DNA from: Paulinella micropora
Lineage: Eukaryota > Cercozoa > Imbricatea > Euglyphida
Direction of reading: 5' to 3'
Assembly: GCA_009731375.1 (NCBI GenBank)
Contig: BJOX01000025.1
Span: 209,978 to 273,977 of the forward strand
DNA length: 64,000 bases
The translations under genes were made by a program, and so were the position numbers. Shown piece after piece: positions 1 to 34,778 of the stretch. Under the pieces are notes generated by a model, which was given only the letters and a program-made list of their open reading frames with translations, was not told the DNA's origin and did not search any database. How positions within the stretch are numbered: position 1 is the first letter of the stretch; each line of letters begins with the position of its first letter.

Positions 1-659
1 GGGACAGTTGGCGCTTTGAACCTGGTTTTCCATCGCATTGACAACAACTACAGAAGTCATGCCCTAACAAGTGCAGATGATTCAAGTCCTACGAAGACCT
101 AATTAAATACATATAAGCAATACAGGCCAAGACGGTTGTCAATGGCATGATGTCATCGGCTGCAAAGTACTACAAAGTGCATTGACAACAGGTAAGAGAA
201 TTTTGACACCAAGAGACAAGACACTACACTTACTCTCTCCTGTAACGGTTTTTGCTTTGACACTATCTTCGGCGCCAAAAGCACGCAGGGTTTTTTCTGA
301 ATTTTTTTTGATGGGGGGCACGAAACACCACAAAGCAAACAACAATTACCACAAAGCAAACAGCAATCACGACAGATAAGGGGAACTTCGTGCTTGTAGT
401 GGCGACTGCAAGACAAAGTGACACTGGCTTTTTGGAAGTCATAGGTGTCAGGATCATCATAAATCAGAAATAGGAAGTCATAAGTGTCCGGCTCATCACT
501 GCATTGAAATTTGAATGCATGCATTGAAATAGGTAATTCAATGCATGCATTGATAAACAACATATTTTCGGAAATCATAAGTGTCCGGCTCATCAGACTT
601 TTCGGAAGTCACACGTGTTCGGCTCATCAAAAATCAGAAATAGTTCGTTTGGTCGTTTG
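1..659. other. intergenic sequence, no gene seen
   Basis: No coding signal is convincing here. At 500-566 there is a small outlier of the ATGCATGCATTGAAAT palindromic repeat found as arrays at 1630-2075 and 3258-3833. A short phrase, tcataagtgtccggctcatca and variants, recurs four times between 435 and 630, so part of this stretch is itself a degenerate tandem repeat. Confidence 0.5.
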
Positions 660-674
660 GTCTTGTTTGTTTAT

Positions 675-809
<135 letters not shown>

Positions 810-1075
810 GGACACCGTGATAGCCCAGTGGTCAAGTTCTACCATCTGGGCCCTGTCGCCAGTTCGATTCCCGTCGGTGCCACCAGTATTTTCATTGAAC
901 ATACCGATCCGTCTGGACCAGTATTTTCATTGAACATACCGGCCCGTCTGGAACTGTTGGAACTGCCTGTGAGGGGGTGTCATTAGAGGCTATCGTCAAT
1001 TCTTCGTACTCCCCTCACGGGTGAGACGATGGAGGCGCATGTGCAGAAATGCATCAGCCATTGATAGAGAAGCAC

Positions 1076-1077
<2 letters not shown>
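810..1077 (+). mobile_element. tRNA-derived SINE, copy 1
   Basis: The first ~75 bases resemble a tRNA. An A box (tagcccagtggt) lies at 821-832 and a B box (agttcgattcc) at 861-871, and the ends tend to pair as an acceptor stem. A unique body follows and ends in an ATT tail at 1078-1118. A second copy at 26531-26762 matches almost base for base. Copy 1 carries an internal ~35-bp tandem duplication (about 886-952) that copy 2 lacks. The A/B spacing and the simple-repeat tail are the standard structure of a pol III SINE. Confidence 0.8.
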
Positions 1078-1118
<41 letters not shown>

Positions 1119-1282
1119 TAATTTGTTTATTTATTTTTTCTTTCGTTCTCTTGTCCATCTGTCACTACATGTTTTTGTTCATAGCGGCTTGTGCTACTTA
1201 TTTCCTTGTTTGTATTTTTTCATGTTGCTTACGACAATTCCCACTACCTGCACCGCAAACTCTCTCTATCTATCTCTCTCTC

Positions 1283-1345
<63 letters not shown>

Positions 1346-1432
1346 ACATAGTAAATACATACACACATACATACATACATACATACACACACATAAATAC
1401 ATACATACATACATACATACATACTTTCGGAC
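1078..1432. repeat. ATT, CT and ACAT microsatellites
   Basis: The ATT tail of the SINE (1078-1118) is followed by unrelated sequence, a CT repeat (about 1261-1345) and an ACAT repeat (about 1356-1430). The open frames here code only for homopolymeric peptides and are not genes. Confidence 0.9.
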
Positions 1433-1629
1433 CACCTTGCACGCTGCCACGCCCGGAACTGAAGACTCATGCTTGGCACAAACGTCACGCAGCAAGGGTG
1501 CATGATGCAAATCATGCACTCAGGCCTGGCCAGCGCGCGCGGCACTCACGAGGTCATCACTAGCGTTCTTTTACCAGCTGCAATCAGAAACTCTTTTCCT
1601 AAATCTAGCAGGCTGCAACTAATATCTTG

Positions 1630-2075
1630 CTTGCTTTGAAATTTCCACGAATGCATTGAAGTCACTGCGAAATCTTCAATGCATGCATTGAAATTCCAAT
1701 CCATTCTGCATTGAAATTTCAATGCATGCATTGAAATCATTTCGAAATTTTCAAATGCATACATTAAAATTTCAATGCAAAATTCATTGAAATTTCAATG
1801 CATTCATTGAAGTCATTTCGAAATTTTCAATATATAAATTGAAATTTCAATGCACTATGCATGGAAATTTCAATGCATGCATTGAAACCATTTCGAAATT
1901 TTCAATGCATGGATTGAAATTTCAATGCATTATGCATTGGAATTTCAATGCATTTTGCATTGAAATTTCAATGCATGCATTGAAGTCACTTGCAAATTTT
2001 CAATGCGTGCATTGAAATTTCAATGAATTGTGCATTGAAATTTCAATGCATTCTGCATGGAAATCTCTGTGCACT
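1630..2075. repeat. ATGCAT palindromic satellite, left array
   Basis: Degenerate copies of a self-complementary unit of the form ATTGAAATTTCAATGCATGCA are packed head to tail, with many units reading identically on both strands. The same unit forms the array at 3258-3833. Each unit could fold into a hairpin. Confidence 0.9.
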
Positions 2076-2149
2076 CTGTACTGAAACCTTTGCAGTTATA
2101 CTGTGCAGGTGTTAAGTTCCGCTGCGCTTTGAGTGGTTTAGCAGATTAA

Positions 2150-3039
2150 GTGGAACCTTTCGATCTGGAACACCAAGGAGGAGAATTTAAGAAACAAGTG
2201 CACAATCTGGTTCACTCGGAGGACACTTTCATGAACAGTTGGAGAAATGCGACACAAATGTGGACCTTGCCCAGCTTGCCATGCAATCTTGACATTAAGG
2301 ATAAGCTGATAGTGCCAGGCTTCCGTTCCGGCAAGAAGAACCTCAGCTACGCATGCAACGTCGCACTCAAAGAAGTGGCAAACAACCTGATTTTCTACCG
2401 AGTGCTCTTGCAGAAACCAAGGCATTTCGTGGAGCTGCAGGAGTTTATGGACAGCTGCTGGAGGCAGCTACCGGGTTGGCAAGGGTTGGGTCAGCGTCCA
2501 GTACTGACCGCAGCAAACATCAAACTAGCACAGTTTATGAGGTGCAAGGGATTCCTGATGACGTCAACAATGTCTGCAAGGGGTGAGCGCTTTGCGGGTG
2601 GCTCCTGCTTTCTGACTGTTGAGAATATCAAGCAGACGTTCCCTCGGAGCTGCTGGGGAGTTACAGTGGCAGGCAGGTACGCAGCTGCAGTGCACTGTTA
2701 TGCTCACGTTGCGTATAATGGGTACGTGTGTGATTTGGCGAGAGTGGAACTTTTGCGCGCAAGAAAGCAAGATGATCACTTGTGGGTGGGCGATATGATG
2801 CCTGCCCAACCATCACTGACTTTTGTCCTGTCAACTTTCTTGACCTTCCTTGCATCGTTGCTCCGGTTCCGAACACACACACTCGATTCTATTTCATGGA
2901 ATTAGATATCAGTGACTATCTGCCACAGATATTGAAAGAAGAAATCAATCGTCGTGAAGGAGAAGAAGATGATGAACAGAAAGAAGGCGTCGCACATGAA
3001 GAGGAAGTTCAAGAATTAGATGAAGAAGATGATGTTTAA
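2150..3039 (+). pseudogene. unrecognised ORF between two palindromic arrays
   Basis: A 251-codon frame runs from about 2150 (first ATG at 2231) to 2905. A second frame starting about 2782 continues to 3039 and codes a hydrophobic-to-acidic tail rich in Glu and Asp. The natural-looking product switches from the first frame to the second near 2780, so a single-base indel is likely. No domain is recognised. The sequence has normal complexity, unlike its surroundings, and is bounded on both sides by the same ATGCAT palindromic satellite. That arrangement could mean a mobile element or a remnant cellular exon. A GAA-rich repeat follows at 3037-3080. Confidence 0.4.
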
Positions 3040-3257
3040 GAAGAAGAAGAAGAAGAAGAAGAACAAGAAGAAGACATGTATGATGACAGAAGTGAAGAAG
3101 AGGAAGAGGGTGGAAGAAATGTATGATGACAGAAATGAAGATGGAGTGGAGCAATGAGTAAAAAAATAAAAAAGTTAATTTACTTACTCGTTAAACTTGT
3201 TTTTTACTTAGTAGTTAAATGTGTTCTTAGTATTAAAATGATTACACTGCATTGATA

Positions 3258-3833
3258 TTACTGCTTATCAATACATGCACTGAATTTCCCATGTCAATGC
3301 ATGCATTGAAAATTTAATGTATGTATTGAAAATCAATGTATGCATTGAAAATACACGTTTCAATGCATGCATTGATATTTTAATACATACATTGAAAATC
3401 AATACATGCAGTGAAATACATATTTCTATGCTGCATTAACATTTTAATGTATGTATTGAAAATCAATGCATGCATTGATCTGTGCTGCATTGATTTTTAA
3501 TGCATGCATTGAAAATCAATGCATGCATTGATCTGTGCTGCATTGATATTTAAATGCATACATTGAAATTCAATGCATGCATTGAAATACATATTTCTGT
3601 GCTGCATTGACATTTCAATGCATGCGTTGAAATGTTAAAGCATGCATTGATCAGTGCTGCGTTGAAATTTTTATGCATACATTGATTTTTTTAATTTTCA
3701 ATGCATGCATTGAAACACACATTTCACATATCAATGCATGCATTAAAACGTCAATGCGTTTCAATGCATTTTCAATGCATAAATTGAAATTTCAATACAC
3801 TTCATTGAAATTTCAATGCACTGCATTGACATC
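3258..3833. repeat. ATGCAT palindromic satellite, right array
   Basis: This has the same self-complementary unit family as 1630-2075, with about twenty degenerate copies of AATGCATGCATTGA joined by AT-rich spacers. The unit is its own reverse complement, so the array has no strand. Confidence 0.9.
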
Positions 3834-4337
3834 CAGGCTAGTAGTGTCGGCAAAATAGTCAAATTAAAATTTTATTTGGGCTGAAAAGATTTAGTCTGAA
3901 AACAGATAAACTTGCTGAAAACATTGAAAATTTTGTGAAATAATATTGCTGCCCGGCTGCAGGACCGTACTACCTAGACTACACTCCTGCAGGTTTGGAT
4001 AAGTGCCGCCCCAACCAACACCCAGCCACCGGTCACCGTTTTTTCTTCTTTTCAGGAACATGGACCGTTGGCACGGGTCTCCTGTCGGTAGCACTTTTTG
4101 ACTATATCAATTGAGCCTTGGGAAAAAAAAGTGCCACCCCCCCTGGCACTTTTCGCCTGACCTTACTGCAGTGAAACCAACAAGCCAGGTTGAAGCTTGC
4201 GCCAAACGATTATGACTCTGAAATTGCAGAATCTTGAATTTATGTTTATGTATTCTTACCAAAACGTGAATTCAATTATATTTAAGATCTTATTTATAAG
4301 TTACTAACGACACAACCCCTGATGCTCTTGAGGAACA
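3834..4337. other. intergenic, no gene seen
   Basis: Sequence of ordinary complexity with short frames only. Nothing is recognised. Confidence 0.5.
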
Positions 4338-4717
4338 CAGCAGGCAGGCAGACAGGCAGGGACGACAGACAGGTAGACAGTGTCCAGCTGCAGGCAGCAG
4401 ACACACAGCTGTAGGCAGGCAGACAGGCAGGCAGACAGACAGGCAGGCGGGCAGACAGACAGGCAGGCAGACAGGCAGGCAGCCAGGCAGGCAGACAGGC
4501 TGACAGACAGACAAACAGACAGATGTAGACAGGTAGGAAGGCAGACATCAGACAGACAGGCCGGCAGAAAGACAGATACATATGTAGACAGACAGGCAGA
4601 CAGACAGGCAGGCATGCAGACCAGACAGGATCTGACAGGCATCGAGACAGACAGATGTAGACAACAGGCAAGTCAGGCAGGCAGACAGACAAGAGACAGA
4701 CAGAGGTCGACAGAGAA
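4338..4717. repeat. CAGG / CAGA tetranucleotide array
   Basis: Mixed GCAG, GACA and CAGG tetranucleotides form a 380-bp array. It keeps all frames open for up to 150 codons of Cys/Leu/Pro or Gln/Arg/Asp repeats, which are artefacts. Confidence 0.95.
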
Positions 4718-5035
4718 CCAGGCAGCCTCATTCTTGGTCTCGTGGTCAATTCATCTCTAGTGCGCTGCAGACCTGGGTTAAGATAGGAACGTGGGTATAT
4801 GTATGATTCGCTCGCTTTTAATAGTTTTAATTGAACTTTATTTATTTTTTTAGCATTTACTTTCTTTGTTCGAGGATGGCAACTGTCATGCTTGGTGGTC
4901 CCCGTTTTGTCTTATGTCATATTTATCCTTTATTTATCTTCCTGTCCTTACATCCCTATATCCTAATTCTTATCCTCACATGGGTGCATACATGTATGTA
5001 GTCATGCTTGTTTCATAGGCAGTTTTCCGCCAGCA

Positions 5036-29203
<24,168 letters not shown>

Positions 29204-30409
29204 GCCCTTTAGAAGTTCTTACTTATTATTAACTGCTAGGAGCTTTGACCTCCAGCACTTCCTTCTCAACCAGTAACGTTTCTTGTGATGTTGTGAGGCT
29301 ACTATTTTGAAAGCTCTCGTCAATAGCTTTCTCATGAGTCATGACTCGGGGTTTGGACACAATGATTGGCTGCGAACAAATGGCTTCAAGTCAAGGGTTT
29401 GGTGCATTTATCCACAAAGATGCTGTAGGCTGTTGTGACGACATTCAAGCGGCAACCTTGTCCAACTTTGAGCTTAGCGTTCTCAATCAATCTTTGAGAT
29501 AGGAAGAATGCTGAGCGCGTCATTGGCAAGCTCTTGTCAAGCTGTCAAAGGAAGGCTTCTTCAGCATGGTCATAACACTAAGATGGATGGAGAACCATGA
29601 CAGTTCAAAGTTGTTTTTGCCAATTGAATTTAGTCAGTACTAGCCCCTCCTTCAGTCAAAACCATCGAAATGAGCCTGTGACCTTGCTCTCAAAACATGC
29701 ATCATTCGACGCGCAGCAACCACCACTAGAACAGTTCCAGTGCTTGCCTGTTAACGAGGTTTGTGGTGCAAACCCCTAAACCGATTGCCTTGATGTCCCT
29801 CTGACCCGAAGGCTTACTACTCGTCCATTCCCTGCTGCAGCTTCCTACTCTAAACTTTTCGAGTCTTCCTCCCTAATACAACCACAACGATCTACGCAGT
29901 GGTGTAGGAGCTGTGTTAAGATGGCTTCCCTTTTGCTGTGTCACAGTCTTTGGGGCGTGACACAGACCGCAGGTGCCTTCTCTTCTGCTACCAGGTGTAA
30001 CAGCAGCTTCTCTGCTCCGTGCTCATAACCCTAGCATGTAGGTCACGCTAGAGAGTGAATAAACCGGTTTCTGCACTTTCTGACCTCGGAAATATTTTGA
30101 GATCAATTGACGGCAGCCGTTGAGTATTCATTTCCTCGAAGTGTCATCAACTCTGCAAGCAAACGCACCATACTGCAATCACTCAAAAGCTCTGCACCAA
30201 ACGCACCTTTGCAAAGGCCCCCGGTGAGCACGGACACCAGAGGTAGGTCCTGTAAACCCTTGTTCAGTAGTATCATCAACTCTTATTAATATAATGAAAG
30301 AGTGGGTCTTGACTAGCCTCCTGCGAGGAAATTATTGTACGAACCGGCAATCAATTGAATACACACACTGCTGTCAATTGAACTCAAAATACTTCCTAGA
30401 TCAGGAAAG
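29204..30409. other. 3' UTR and intergenic sequence
   Basis: Ordinary complexity with no further convincing exon. An AATAAA at 30058-30063 could be a polyadenylation signal for the transporter gene. Confidence 0.45.
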
Positions 30410-30413
30410 GTAT
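30410..30413. repeat. target site duplication GTAT, left
   Basis: GTAT immediately before the 5' LTR, repeated at 40671-40674 immediately after the 3' LTR. Confidence 0.85.
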
Positions 30414-30630
30414 TGTGGACATCACCCCCCGAATTATCCGGTAAAAAACTTATTTATAGATTTCGTCTGGCCGGACACGTCTGAAATGCCAATTTGATCC
30501 TGGTCTTTTGGCGGCTTTTTGTCTTTGCGTCACTGAGCTAATATAACGAGACATCATTCTCTTTTTGAGGACTGTGTTTGGCTATATTACCGACTTACTC
30601 TTCCATTGAGCTATCGTTGGGGATAGTACA
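30414..30630 (+). repeat. 5' LTR
   Basis: 217 bp, from tgtggacatcacc to gggatagtaca. Confidence 0.95.
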
Positions 30631-30632
30631 TT

Positions 30633-30650
30633 TGGAGTCCATAGCTAAAG
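30633..30650 (+). promoter_or_regulatory. primer-binding site candidate
   Basis: TGGAGTCCATAGC starts two bases after the LTR. TGG pairs with the CCA end of a tRNA. The tRNA species was not identified. Confidence 0.55.
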
Positions 30651-31216
30651 GCTGATTTCTTTTCTGATCTGTCGTACAGACATCAGATAAGCACAAATTT
30701 ATTTTTCGCTGATCTGTCGCACAGACATCAGACGAAAACAAACACTCCTACTCATCCTCAAACAAAAAACTTACAAACAAGCAATCAATTTGTCACAAGC
30801 TTGCATAACGGGCCTTTAGCCCTTGTGCACATTTGGCTTCTGTGTGCTCTTCTACAAGACACCAGACCACACCTATTCCACTCCCTCTTGCTGCTTGCAT
30901 AAAGCCAAGTAGAACAAGTGGGAAACAAACATCAGACAAACACACAGACAGAGGAAAAAAGGAGCAAAGCACTCTCACTCTCTGTTCTGAACCATTTTCC
31001 TTGCATTTTCTATGCAGAAACCAGAGGAGATTACACATCCCTCACACAAGAGCAAGACAAATATCAAAGCACTGTCCGACGACAGACTGACTTCCACAAA
31101 ACAGCTCTTTTGACCAAACTATCGTTATCTCTGTGTAGGGCCTGACGCCCCATAACTATTTCAACAGAGAAAAGGAAAAAGGAGAAAAATGTTGCCATAG
31201 AGTGATAAGATAACAG

Positions 31217-31247
<31 letters not shown>

Positions 31248-31272
31248 GCAGACGTGACTCTCATAACATAAA
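30651..31272 (+). other. retrotransposon leader with two hairpins and poly-A tract
   Basis: TCTGT-cgt-ACAGA (30668-30680) and TCTGT-cgc-ACAGA (30713-30725) form two small repeated hairpins, followed by ordinary leader sequence and an A-rich tract (31216-31247) before the gag ATG. No ORF is convincing. Confidence 0.5.
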
Positions 31273-31995
31273 ATGGAAGACGAGAATGAGCAGGCTGGTG
31301 TGACATCAACTGATTATGGTTCTAGTGAGGGAGGAGAGGAGCAGGAGACTCAGTACTCAGAAGAGAGGGGGGATAGAGATGGAGAGGAGAGAGAGGAGTA
31401 TACGTATACAGCCGATGTAGAGTCGACAGGGGGGGGTAATGCACAAGAAGCGAGTGCAGGTCAGACTGGAGGATCTCCATTGACAGAGGCAGAGAGAGAG
31501 ATGGAGGATGTTGGCCAGAATATCCCAAATACATGGGAACAGTTGGCTACATATGATGATGAAGAGTCCTTCTTCCTTAACTACCCAACCTATTATAAAA
31601 CACACATCTACATTCCTTACGAGAAAAGGAATAGACCAGGACAAGGTCAAAGCAACCTCCTGATCGAAATTCCCGGCCTTGCGAAGCCTCTTTTCAACAA
31701 AGTGAGGTTTGAGCACGAAAGAGTGCCATTGCAGGATATCAAGTATGGCGACACTTTTATACTGTGCGACATATACGACATATCTGCAACACTCTACGCT
31801 GCTGTGCTCGTTGCGGAATTTTATGAACGCACAAACATACAGTGGAAAAATAAACGCACAACTGCAGCATGGCTGTCTGTCTGTGGTGTCCCCACTGATA
31901 TCAAGAATCTAGAAAGAATGTTCGAAGGTAGAAACCAAAGTGGCATTGAGTTTGCCCACACACACGGGCTTACAACGAAATGTACAAAGCACTGA
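31273..31995 (+). CDS. gag: Gag N-terminal part
   Basis: ATG at 31273 opens a 240-codon frame just downstream of the leader. The first ~85 residues are very acidic and Gly/Glu-rich. The rest has mixed composition with aromatic residues, as in a structural matrix/capsid region. It stops at 31995, but an overlapping frame from 31980 to 32204 continues similar coding, and 32201-33877 follows in a third frame. Two indels near 31975 and 32190 would join them, so this is probably the front part of a single gag gene. No domain is recognised by sequence alone. Confidence 0.65.
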   Translation: MEDENEQAGVTSTDYGSSEGGEEQETQYSEERGDRDGEEREEYTYTADVESTGGGNAQEASAGQTGGSPLTEAEREMEDVGQNIPNTWEQLATYDDEESFFLNYPTYYKTHIYIPYEKRNRPGQGQSNLLIEIPGLAKPLFNKVRFEHERVPLQDIKYGDTFILCDIYDISATLYAAVLVAEFYERTNIQWKNKRTTAAWLSVCGVPTDIKNLERMFEGRNQSGIEFAHTHGLTTKCTKH

Positions 31996-32200
31996 AAGAC
32001 AACACAAGGCAATATCCTGTTTACGAGGAGGTTGACCAGTCTTGTCAGGTGCTTGAACGCCTCACACAACTCCATAGGGCTTCTTTGAGGGGAAGGAGCA
32101 AAAACCAACATGGAAACAATGGGCCCACACGAAGAATCACACTCTCATTAAAGGCCCTTTCACAACAATCCCAAATAATAACAGAGCTGATAAGTTTTCC

Positions 32201-33877
32201 ATGAGAGAAAAGGCACACTTCCTCTCCAGTACCACAGGGCTTGCACAGTTCGTGACTCATCTAGCACGACAGGTGAAAGAAGAAGAGACGAGACAGAAAG
32301 AGGAGAAGGAGCAGAAGGAAAAGATAGCTGTGGCAATGGCAGTAGCACGGGTGGCTCCACAGCCAACCGCTCCACCTACCACATCTAACCCAGCTCCCAA
32401 GAAAGCAGGAGGAGGACCCACAGGAGGAGGACCCCAAGGGGGAGGAACAGTAATTAACTTGACTGACTCCCAGAAGAAAAAGCAGGCGCTGCAGGCAGCC
32501 CTAGGTAAAATCAAAATTGGGGGAGGGGGCCTTAAGCTCTATGCTATCACTGCCAATGAGGCTGAAACAGAGAAGACCCTCATGACTAAGTTCAATGAGA
32601 TGGACAGATGCTTCCAGCAAAACCAGTGTGAGGTGGAGCAGGAGTATGAAGTCCTAGAACATCTCTGTGATCGATCCCTCCTTGGAGCTGGTTTTGATCG
32701 TATAACTTACGAGAAGTACAGAGGAGAGGAGGAGCTAGCAAGGAAAGGTGGACATGCAGAGATGAGTTGTACTCTGGCCATTGCTGCCCTCATTCGATAC
32801 TTTAAGGCAAGTGGATACCAACACTTGTGCACTGGCACATTGATTGGGTTTGAAATTTTCGACTTAGTATCGGAGCAGTTGCAGTCTGTCACTCAGCTTG
32901 CATCTGTCTTAACAAATGTGGGCACCCAGTACACTCTCTTTTATAACCACAAAGCCATACTCCTATATTTCCTCAGTGCTTTGCACGTCTACAACAAAAA
33001 TAAGCTCACACTGCTCATGCAAGACTGCAAAACCTTCGACAAGGTAAAGCACTTGAACTTTTTGGAGATGAGCGTCTTTGAGGCCACGACTAAGGCCGTG
33101 AGCCCAAAAATGTTGTGGACCGAAGTAATGACCGCTTGTCAGAGGCTCGACAGCCAGACAGCATCCTTGATCGGTTCTGCATCGGCTTCTGCTCAACCGC
33201 AAGCCGCACATACGCAACGATCTCTAGGAAAGCGACCAAGAGAGAACAGTCGTGAAGCTAACACACCTTGTATTCGTTGGTGGGCACGGGCACAATGCTT
33301 CAAACACACAAATAAGAAATGCCCGTACAACCACGATGTCGAGGACACCCGCATCCGAAACACACTCCTCAAGAACGTACGGTCGGACGAAACCAACACC
33401 GTCGGCGTTCTGCGCCGACTGCGCAATGATCAGGGGTGGAAACTACAGGATGTCGCGGACCATGACCACGAACTAGCTGACGCGATCGATTCTCTTTTCG
33501 CTAGAGATGATCAGAAGACGGCAGCCATAGAAGCCGCAAGTAGAGGAAGAGGTGGAACACGAGGAAGAGGAGGAGGGAGAGGAATCAATCGAGGAGGAGG
33601 AGCCCCTTTCGCACGAGGCACATACACTCGCGGGGGGGAGAGAGGATTTGTGAGAAGAGGAGGAGGAAGAGGTGTATTTCAAGGTAGAGGAGGAGGAAGA
33701 TGGGTTGGCCGAGGTGGATACGGCAGCGCAGAGCGCCCGTACCACAGAGATGGGGGCTGGGCAGACGGCTCGAGCTCAAGCTCGAGTTCCTCAGCACCAC
33801 AGGCCTATGCGACATCAGGCGCAACCACTACCGACACTGATGCCGACTCAGGTAACAGATTTGAGGTAGTCCAATGA
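32201..33877 (+). CDS. gag: Gag main part with CCCH finger and RGG tail
   Basis: This 558-codon frame starts with a Lys/Glu-rich coiled region and an Ala/Pro/Gly linker, followed by a globular helical region (about residues 100-330) that would be the capsid domain. A zinc-finger-like motif C357-x8-C366-x7-C374-x3-H378 follows, which is a CCCH spacing and not the usual CCHC knuckle of Gag proteins. The C-terminal ~110 residues (about 447-540) are RGG/GRG repeats, a nucleic-acid-binding type. The role, by family, is assembly of the particle and binding of the element's RNA. It ends at TGA 33875-33877. The pol frame opens only after 33881, so ordinary frameshifting in an overlap is not possible as assembled. 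Confidence 0.8.
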   Translation: MREKAHFLSSTTGLAQFVTHLARQVKEEETRQKEEKEQKEKIAVAMAVARVAPQPTAPPTTSNPAPKKAGGGPTGGGPQGGGTVINLTDSQKKKQALQAALGKIKIGGGGLKLYAITANEAETEKTLMTKFNEMDRCFQQNQCEVEQEYEVLEHLCDRSLLGAGFDRITYEKYRGEEELARKGGHAEMSCTLAIAALIRYFKASGYQHLCTGTLIGFEIFDLVSEQLQSVTQLASVLTNVGTQYTLFYNHKAILLYFLSALHVYNKNKLTLLMQDCKTFDKVKHLNFLEMSVFEATTKAVSPKMLWTEVMTACQRLDSQTASLIGSASASAQPQAAHTQRSLGKRPRENSREANTPCIRWWARAQCFKHTNKKCPYNHDVEDTRIRNTLLKNVRSDETNTVGVLRRLRNDQGWKLQDVADHDHELADAIDSLFARDDQKTAAIEAASRGRGGTRGRGGGRGINRGGGAPFARGTYTRGGERGFVRRGGGRGVFQGRGGGRWVGRGGYGSAERPYHRDGGWADGSSSSSSSSAPQAYATSGATTTDTDADSGNRFEVVQ

Positions 33878-33881
33878 CTAG

Positions 33882-34778
33882 AGAAGGAGGGAGAAAACAG
33901 AACAACAAACATTGCACGATACACCGTTGTGCAGGTCCCAACCAAGGGTACCAGTGAGTCTAAGAGCCCACAGCAGGCCACAGATCAACTCAAAGGTAGT
34001 ACAATACCAGTACACCCATCACGACAACAAACAGTGCATGCTGCTAATAGGCAGGCGAGTAAAGCGCTGGCAAAGAGAAAGCAGGCGGGCAAAGAGAAAG
34101 CAGGCGGGCCTGTCGCAGCCACAGCCAAAGAAAGTAAGAATAGAACAGGCAATCAATCTCATCAACTTGCCGAGACAGACGATAGACAAGGAGGATCGAG
34201 GACATCAACCTCTCCTCACGGTCTCAAACAGAGAAAGCAAGGACAATCATCCTTCGCTTGTGAACAATACCCAAAAAGACATTACAAAAACGGCGGAAAG
34301 GGAGGAGGAGGCGAACCTCGAGAAAAGGATACAGATTTTAGAACACAAGCTCCTTGTATTGGCCTTAAAAAGTCACCGGCCAGACGCTTTATGCTATACG
34401 AACCTTTTTTGTGAAACATTAAATACCTTTATAAACGTTGGTAATGATACTATGGCGAATATTAATATTGTCGGCCAGAAATTTACTACGAAACACCATG
34501 AGTGGTTAGAAACTAATATGAAAAAATCATCTGGCACCTTGAAAGGAGTTAGTAGTCGGACGGATATAACGGGCATCATCACTTTAAATTTTAAATTGAA
34601 ATCCGGACGAGTATATCGAGTGGACTTGTACGTTGTCCCCGAATACCACGGATCTGTTCTTTTGTCGTACGACCAACTGCCGACAATGAACGTAGTGATT
34701 GATTGCGCCGCCAAAAAGAGTCATATACGGCGTAGAGCCAGGAGAAGAATATACTGTCGACTCTCTCCATGCTATTGA
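33882..34778 (+). CDS. pol: Pol N-terminal part, aspartic-protease-like region
   Basis: The frame is open from 33882. A basic, Gln-rich linker (first ~150 codons) leads to a retropepsin-like region: FINVGNDTMANINIV in place of the usual hydrophobic-D-T/S-G-A block, and a later LLSYDQLPTMNVVIDC resembling the I-L-G-x-D-x-L segment of retroelement proteases. The catalytic Asp position appears to be Asn (about codon 175 counted from 33912), with V in place of T/S, so the protease may be inactive or the alignment may be off. The frame runs into RT through a +1 change within 34699-34778. Confidence 0.6.
   Translation, partial: RRREKTEQQTLHDTPLCRSQPRVPVSLRAHSRPQINSKVVQYQYTHHDNKQCMLLIGRRVKRWQRESRRAKRKQAGLSQPQPKKVRIEQAINLINLPRQTIDKEDRGHQPLLTVSNRESKDNHPSLVNNTQKDITKTAEREEEANLEKRIQILEHKLLVLALKSHRPDALCYTNLFCETLNTFINVGNDTMANINIVGQKFTTKHHEWLETNMKKSSGTLKGVSSRTDITGIITLNFKLKSGRVYRVDLYVVPEYHGSVLLSYDQLPTMNVVIDCAAKKSHIRRRARRRIYCRLSPCY

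Noticed and set aside
811-886. A functional tRNA gene
   Set aside because: A and B boxes are present, but the acceptor stem pairs imperfectly, the same sequence continues into a conserved SINE body, and a second copy exists at 26531.
4290-4760. Overlapping 110-150-codon frames of Cys/Leu/Pro or Gln/Arg/Asp repeats
   Set aside because: They arise from the CAGG tetranucleotide array, which has no stop codons in several frames on both strands.
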